18,548 nucleotides of DNA from an uncultured Campylobacter sp. (GTDB taxonomy: Bacteria > Campylobacterota > Campylobacteria > Campylobacterales > Campylobacteraceae). The notes below the pieces were generated by a model. The model did no database searches. It was not told the DNA's origin and was given only the letters and a program-made list of their open reading frames with translations. The stretch spans positions 1-18,548 of the forward strand of contig NZ_CAJPMA010000027.1 in NCBI RefSeq assembly GCF_905371695.1, given 5' to 3'. Every line of letters starts with the position of its first letter. The first letter of the stretch is position 1. Shown here one piece after another: positions 14,482 through 18,548 of the stretch. The translations under genes and the position numbers were made by a program.

Positions 14482-16269
14482 TTATCCTTTTAAATTTAAA
14501 GCGTGGTTAAACTCGGGCACAATTTGCTTCAACGCGTCCGCGATTTGCTCGTCTTCAAGAGCTAAAAGCTTTAAAATTTGCTCATTTAAAAGCTCAAGAT
14601 CGTAAGGCTGCGAGTGCGTTACGAAGATGCTTTCGAATTTCGTCTTAACGTCGTCCGCGTTAATAAGCAGCTCTTCGTAAAGCTTTTCGCCCGGACGAAG
14701 CCCGACGAATTCGATTCCCAAATGCTCTTTATTTGAAAGCAGCAGCATCTTTTTAGCAAGATCTACTATCTTAACCGGCTCGCCCATATCTAGCACGAAA
14801 AGCTCGCCGCCTTCCGCGATAGACGCCGCTTGCAGCACTAGCTGACAGGCTTCGCTAGTTAGCATAAAATAGCGCGTAATCTCCGGATGCGTGACAGAAA
14901 GTGGTTTATTCGCGGCGATTTGGGATTTAAATTTAGGAATGACGCTACCGCTTGATCCAAGCACGTTGCCAAACCTCACGCACACGATCTCGCACGCGCC
15001 TTTTTCGTTCGAATTTAGCGCATAAAGTTCACAGACGCGCTTTGTCGTACCCATAATGTTAGTCGGCCGCACGGCTTTATCGGAACTTATGACGACTACT
15101 TTTTTCACGCCGTGTTTTTTGGATAGATCGATTACGTTTTTAGTGCCTAAAATATTATTTTCGACCGCCGAACGCGGGTTTTGCTCGCAAAGCGGCACGT
15201 GCTTATACGCTGCGGCGTGGATCACGATTTGCGGCGAAAATTCCTCGAAGATTTCCTCAAAATCGCGTAAATTCGTGATATTTACGAGCTTGCTTATCGT
15301 GCGGGCGTCGCGCGTATCCTCGCCGATTTTATAAAGGTTAAATTCGCTATGCTCGACCATTATTAGCCGTCTAACGCCGAATTTTAGGCACTGTTTGCAA
15401 ATTTCGCTACCGATGCTGCCGCCCGCGCCCGTCACGAGAGCTACTTTATCTTTTAAAAAATTCGCTATCGCTTCGGGATTTAAATCTTTGGGCTTTCTAG
15501 CCAGCAAATCTTCGATAGAAATGTCTCTAACCGGCTCTTTTTCGATTAGCGAAAAGAGTTTTACGTCGCGAATTCCTTGCGCGGTAAGCTCGTCGAACAC
15601 GACTTGCAACTCGTCTTGCGTAAGAGCGAGGGCTATAATGGCGGTTTTTACGCCGTAATCTTTAATAATACTAGGAATTTTAGCCTTGTCCTGCACCAAA
15701 AATCCGTCGCAATAAGTGCCTATAAGATCGGCTCTGCCGTCTACTACCGCAACCGCGTAGAAATCGAGATACCCTTGCTTTAAACCGTTTAGCACGTGAA
15801 TAGCCTTCGTCGTAGCGCCGAATATCACGCAAGGCTCGCCCTTATGCGGCTTTGAGGAAAAATCTAGAAACATCCGCTTTGAAATTCGCAAAAAGCCCAC
15901 GAGCAGGCACGAAATGATCGTATCGATTAAAATTACACTTTGCGGATACGGATTTAAAAAATCTTGAATAATGAAGTAAATGACCGTAAAAACGACCGCC
16001 GCGCAAAGGTGAACTAGAAGAATTTTTCGCGCTTCGTTAAGCCCGAAAAATCTCCACGGCACCTTGTAAATTTTAAAAAGCCACATAAAGAAAAATTTAA
16101 GCGGCGTAAGTAAAAACATCGTCGTAAAAAATCCGCGGATGTAAATTTCGGGGATATTCCCGTTAAATCTAAGAAGATAAGCGGCGTAAATCGAAGCGGC
16201 GAAAATAAGCGTATCGCCGATTAGAAAAAATAGCAGGCGTTTTAGCTTCGTCGCTTGCAAGATTATCAT
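14482..16269 (-). CDS. pglF: UDP-GlcNAc 4,6-dehydratase PglF
   Basis: First enzyme of the bacillosamine route: it removes water from UDP-GlcNAc to give the 4-keto-6-deoxy sugar. Its 595 residues match the large membrane-bound type. Four N-terminal helices (about 11-33, 46-66, 83-101, 109-127) are followed by a first Rossmann-like domain (about 145-240). The catalytic SDR domain has NAD-binding TGAGGSIGSE (280-289), HAAAYKHVPLCE (351-362), SSDKA (395-399) and MGTTKR (406-411). As expected for these dehydratases the usual SDR Tyr is absent, and D397-K398 correspond to the D396-K397 pair of C. jejuni PglF; the Thr before them there is Ser here. ATG follows the pglE stop by one base. It is fully in line with C. 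jejuni Cj1120c. Confidence 0.95.
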   Translation of the reverse strand: MIILQATKLKRLLFFLIGDTLIFAASIYAAYLLRFNGNIPEIYIRGFFTTMFLLTPLKFFFMWLFKIYKVPWRFFGLNEARKILLVHLCAAVVFTVIYFIIQDFLNPYPQSVILIDTIISCLLVGFLRISKRMFLDFSSKPHKGEPCVIFGATTKAIHVLNGLKQGYLDFYAVAVVDGRADLIGTYCDGFLVQDKAKIPSIIKDYGVKTAIIALALTQDELQVVFDELTAQGIRDVKLFSLIEKEPVRDISIEDLLARKPKDLNPEAIANFLKDKVALVTGAGGSIGSEICKQCLKFGVRRLIMVEHSEFNLYKIGEDTRDARTISKLVNITNLRDFEEIFEEFSPQIVIHAAAYKHVPLCEQNPRSAVENNILGTKNVIDLSKKHGVKKVVVISSDKAVRPTNIMGTTKRVCELYALNSNEKGACEIVCVRFGNVLGSSGSVIPKFKSQIAANKPLSVTHPEITRYFMLTSEACQLVLQAASIAEGGELFVLDMGEPVKIVDLAKKMLLLSNKEHLGIEFVGLRPGEKLYEELLINADDVKTKFESIFVTHSQPYDLELLNEQILKLLALEDEQIADALKQIVPEFNHALNLKG

Positions 16270-16270
16270 T

Positions 16271-17365
16271 TTACAAATTTTCCTTTACGATTTTTATCAC
16301 GCACATCTGCGTCGCCTCGTCCATATCGCTACCGCTAGGCAGGCAGATACCGCGCGCAAACATCTCCTCGCTAGTACCGTCAGTAAACGCTAGCGCTCCC
16401 TTAAACACCGGCTGCATGTGCATCGGCTTCCAAAGCGGACGACTTTCTATATTTTCCTTCGCAAGCGCCTCTATCACGCGTAGATGCGCGCCTTTTTCTT
16501 TAAACAGCGCGGTCGTTAGCCAGCGGTTGCCGCGAGAATTTGCAATCTCAGGCATAAAATCCATATCTCCGCAAAGCTCGCGCTCGTAAATTTCAAATAC
16601 TTTCCGCTTCGCCGCCACTCGCGCTTCTAAAACCTCCATCTGCGCCGTTCCGATCGCGCCTAGAACGTTGCTTAGACGGTAGTTGTAGCCGTAGTCTTTG
16701 TGTTCGTAGTGAAGTAGCGGTTCGCGCGCCTGCGTGCTGTAATAGCGGGCTTTTTCGACGAGCGCTTCGTCGTTCCCTATTAGCATGCCGCCGCCCGAGG
16801 TGGTAATAATCTTATTGCCGTTAAAGCTAAGCGCGCCCATAACGCCGAACGTTCCTAGCGCCTTACCATCATAAAATCCGCCCAGCGCCTCGGCCGCGTC
16901 CTCTACTAGCGCGATACCCTCCGCCTCGCAAATTTCGCAAATTTCCTTCATTTTTGCAGCCTGACCGTAAAGGTGCGTTACGACTAGCACCTTTGGCTTT
17001 TTAGGCGAGTTAGCTATCGCTTTTTTTAGTAGCTCGGGACTTAGGTTCCAGCTTTCGTCGCTATCAACGAAGACGGGCGTCGCGCTTTGATAAAGTATCG
17101 GGCTAACGGACGCCATAAAGGTAAAGCTAGACGCCAGCACGACGTCGCCCGCTGCAACGCCGAGAACTCGCAAAGCAAGGTGTAGCGCCGCCGTCCCCGC
17201 GCTAAGCGCCAAAGCGTCCTTTGCGCCCGTGTAAGCTTTGACGCTAGCTTCGAATTTATTCACGTATTCGCCAAGCGGCGCGATGTAGTTACTCTTAAAA
17301 ACCTCGGCAATATACTCTTGCTCGCGTCCGCTCATATTGGGCGGGCTTAAAAATACTCTTTGCAT
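16271..17365 (-). CDS. pglE: UDP-4-keto-6-deoxy-GlcNAc aminotransferase PglE
   Basis: PLP enzyme of the DegT/DnrJ/EryC1 family that transfers an amino group to C4 of the PglF product. The frame can be read upstream to 17401, but I place the start at ATG 17365-17363 (364 residues). The family begins with a short stretch before L-S-P-P, and AAAGGA lies six bases before this ATG. Seen in order: SAGTAALHLAL (55-65), VEDAAEALGG with D156 stacking on PLP, and SFNGNKIITTSGGGML with the Schiff-base Lys at 185 (K184 in the C. jejuni enzyme). The C-terminal domain starts near 245. It is followed by pglF after one base and preceded by a 158-base gap where C. jejuni has the small gene wlaJ. Confidence 0.95.
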   Translation of the reverse strand: MQRVFLSPPNMSGREQEYIAEVFKSNYIAPLGEYVNKFEASVKAYTGAKDALALSAGTAALHLALRVLGVAAGDVVLASSFTFMASVSPILYQSATPVFVDSDESWNLSPELLKKAIANSPKKPKVLVVTHLYGQAAKMKEICEICEAEGIALVEDAAEALGGFYDGKALGTFGVMGALSFNGNKIITTSGGGMLIGNDEALVEKARYYSTQAREPLLHYEHKDYGYNYRLSNVLGAIGTAQMEVLEARVAAKRKVFEIYERELCGDMDFMPEIANSRGNRWLTTALFKEKGAHLRVIEALAKENIESRPLWKPMHMQPVFKGALAFTDGTSEEMFARGICLPSGSDMDEATQMCVIKIVKENL

Positions 17366-17402
17366 TTGATTTCCTTTAAAATTTTCGCGTGATTTTAGCA
17401 CT

Positions 17403-17408
17403 ATAATA
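17403..17408 (-). promoter_or_regulatory. pglE: Possible -10 element of pglE
   Basis: TATTAT on the minus strand, in an AT-rich run (TTTATATTATAG), lies 37 bases before the chosen pglE start. It has the -10 hexamer at five of six positions but no TG extension. Weak; it would let pglE-pglF-pglG-hisH-hisA be transcribed separately from pglC-pglD. Confidence 0.3.
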
Positions 17409-17485
17409 TAAATTTTGATAATTTTTTGTTCATATTTCGGGCTAAATTTTCGCTCTCCGCTCAGTTTATTTCGTTAAAATTTCAT

Positions 17486-17501
17486 GCGGCTAGCGAGCCG
17501 C
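17486..17501. repeat. Hairpin GCGGCT-AGCG-AGCCGC in the pglD-pglE gap
   Basis: A perfect 6-base GC-rich stem with a 4-base loop sits 23 bases beyond the pglD stop. On the minus strand it is followed by ATGAAATTTT, too weak a U tract for a confident terminator. AAAATTT and AAATTTT on the two sides could lengthen the structure. It may attenuate transcription or protect the pglC-pglD message. The rest of the 158-base gap holds no ORF that I can support. Confidence 0.45.
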
Positions 17502-17523
17502 TCTTAAAAAATTTTGCTAAATT

Positions 17524-18126
17524 TTAAAGTTTTCTGCGTTCGCGCGCCGGATTACCGTAGGCGACGCTACCGGCTGCGATATCTCGTACTACGACGCTAC
17601 CCGCTCCGATGACGCAGTTTGCACCGATTTTTACGCACTGGATGACGCATGAACCTATGCCTACGTGGGTATATGCACCCACGATTACGCCGCCTGCTAG
17701 CGCCGCGTTTGGGCTAACGTGGGCAAAATCGCCGATCTCGCAGTCATGCTCGATGATCGCGCCAGTGTTTATTATCGCGCCCTCGCCTATTACAACGCGC
17801 GCGTTTATGACGGCATTTGGCATCACGACCGCGCCCTCGCCTATTTGTGCGCTAGCGCTTACGACCGCGCTTGGGTGAATCAAGTGTGCAACGCCAAAGC
17901 CGACGTTTTTTACTCTTTCTTGCAGGATGCGCCTGATTTTATTGTCTCCGATAGCCACGATCACGTCCGCTTTTTCTAAGCTCGGGTCAAATTTGAGCAC
18001 GTTTTTGCCGTCAAATTTGGCGTCGTCCAAAAACACGACCTCGCCGTATCCGCAGGCTCTTGCGACATCCGCGACGACGGCTCCGTGTCCGCTAAAGCCG
18101 TAAACGTAAATTTTAGTTGCGGCCAT
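17524..18126 (-). CDS. pglD: UDP-4-amino-sugar N-acetyltransferase PglD
   Basis: It acetylates the C4 amino group of the PglE product with acetyl-CoA, completing UDP-diNAcBac in the cytoplasm. The 200 residues contain an N-terminal Rossmann-like sugar-nucleotide domain (YVYGFSGHGAVVADVA, 7-22) and a left-handed beta-helix of hexapeptide repeats from about 84 to 190. The catalytic base is H127 in IIEHDCEIG, preceded by E126 (H125 in the C. jejuni enzyme). H136 in DFAHVSPNAALAGG lines the acetyl-CoA site. The start ATG lies inside the end of pglC (14-base overlap), with GGAG seven bases upstream. It corresponds to C. jejuni Cj1123c. Confidence 0.95.
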   Translation of the reverse strand: MAATKIYVYGFSGHGAVVADVARACGYGEVVFLDDAKFDGKNVLKFDPSLEKADVIVAIGDNKIRRILQERVKNVGFGVAHLIHPSAVVSASAQIGEGAVVMPNAVINARVVIGEGAIINTGAIIEHDCEIGDFAHVSPNAALAGGVIVGAYTHVGIGSCVIQCVKIGANCVIGAGSVVVRDIAAGSVAYGNPARERRKL

Positions 18127-18548
18127 TAAATTTCTCCGTCGTGGCCATGCCTTCTTTGCTCACGCCGCTTCGTTTTAGCACCTTTTGCACCGTTAAAATC
18201 GCGATTTTAACGTCCAGTGCAAAGCTAAGCTCTCGGACGTATCTCGCGTCAAATTTAAACTTCTCCGCCCAGCTGATCGCATTGCGGCCGTTTACCTGCG
18301 CTAGACCCGTAATACCGGGTCTCACGTCGTGGCGGGTCGCCTGCTCGGCGTCGTAAAGAGGCAGATACTCAACCAAAAGCGGACGCGGCCCGATGAAGCT
18401 CATATCGCCTTTTAACACGTTAAAAAGCTGCGGCAGCTCGTCAAGGCTGAGGCTTCTAACGGTCTTGCCGATACCATTTAGGCGCATCTCGTCGGGCAGT
18501 AGCTCGCCGTCCGCGTCGCGCTCGTCGCTCATCGTTTTAAATTTGTAA
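18113..18548 (-). CDS. pglC: Undecaprenyl phosphate N,N'-diacetylbacillosamine 1-phosphate transferase PglC, 3' part
   Basis: Small monotopic phosphoglycosyl transferase that transfers phospho-diNAcBac to undecaprenyl phosphate, the first membrane step of N-glycan assembly. The frame stays open through the right edge (Y-K-F-K-T before MSDERD), so the gene starts outside; the internal ATG at 18532 is not the start. The window carries about 145 C-terminal residues. They include the catalytic Asp-Glu pair in RSLSLDELPQL, the GDMSFIGPRPL turn, and the RPGITGLAQVNGRN segment that binds the sugar nucleotide. The re-entrant N-terminal helix is missing only because of the edge. The end matches the C. 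jejuni form (RSGVSKEG, TTEKFNG). It overlaps pglD by 14 bases. Confidence 0.94.
   Translation of the reverse strand, partial: YKFKTMSDERDADGELLPDEMRLNGIGKTVRSLSLDELPQLFNVLKGDMSFIGPRPLLVEYLPLYDAEQATRHDVRPGITGLAQVNGRNAISWAEKFKFDARYVRELSFALDVKIAILTVQKVLKRSGVSKEGMATTEKFNGRN

Noticed and set aside
17366..17401. Twelve extra N-terminal codons on pglE
   Set aside because: The stretch contains the ribosome binding site of the internal ATG at 17365, and the family starts there.
17609..17979. Long plus-strand frames opposite pglD
   Set aside because: They mirror the hexapeptide-repeat codons of pglD, have no binding site and no recognisable domain.

Overview
The window reads as chromosomal DNA of a Campylobacter (Campylobacterota), probably one of the non-thermophilic, higher-GC species; I cannot name the species. 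Three things point there. The block aroK-trpS-serS-pflB matches the Cj0387-Cj0390 order of C. jejuni. The block pglC-pglD-pglE-pglF-pglG followed by cheY-prmA-ftsH-psd-pssA matches Cj1124c-Cj1114c. Codon context is full of AAATTTT words and spacing is very tight. There are no tRNA or rRNA genes, IS elements or CRISPR arrays, and no gene-free stretch longer than 300 bases.

Layout. Bases 1-5044 (+ strand): the 3' part of aroK, apparently frameshifted near the window edge, then trpS, serS and a large membrane-anchored TPR protein that is the PflB-type flagellar stator scaffold. serS follows trpS by 9 bases and pflB overlaps serS by one base. A hairpin at 5056-5099 separates this convergent block from a minus-strand gene for a signal-peptide-bearing von Willebrand A protein (5121-5834). 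From 6093 to the right edge all genes are on the minus strand. In transcription order they are pglC (cut by the edge), pglD, a 158-base gap with a hairpin, pglE, pglF, pglG, hisH, hisA, a 65-base gap with a good extended -10 promoter, cheY, prmA, ftsH, psd, pssA, a short leader ORF and leuA. A hairpin with a U-rich tail (6022-6058) follows leuA.

How the genes work together. PglF (4,6-dehydratase), PglE (aminotransferase) and PglD (acetyltransferase) convert UDP-GlcNAc to UDP-diNAcBac. PglC then places phospho-diNAcBac on undecaprenyl phosphate, the first membrane step of Campylobacter N-glycosylation. PglG is a membrane protein of unknown function. HisH and HisA are histidine-biosynthesis enzymes sitting between pglG and cheY, where C. 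jejuni has none. Psd and PssA make phosphatidylethanolamine, FtsH is the membrane AAA+ protease, PrmA methylates ribosomal protein L11, and CheY carries the chemotaxis signal to the flagellar motor that PflB helps build.

The most interesting unlisted signal is a 20-codon ORF at 7729-7667. It starts on the stop codon of pssA (ATGA overlap), has a good ribosome binding site, ends in four consecutive Leu codons, Arg and stop, and lies just upstream of leuA, the first enzyme of leucine synthesis. It looks like a leucine-sensing leader peptide. I found no wholly new multi-gene system; the rest is mostly well-known core genome with some unusual arrangements.
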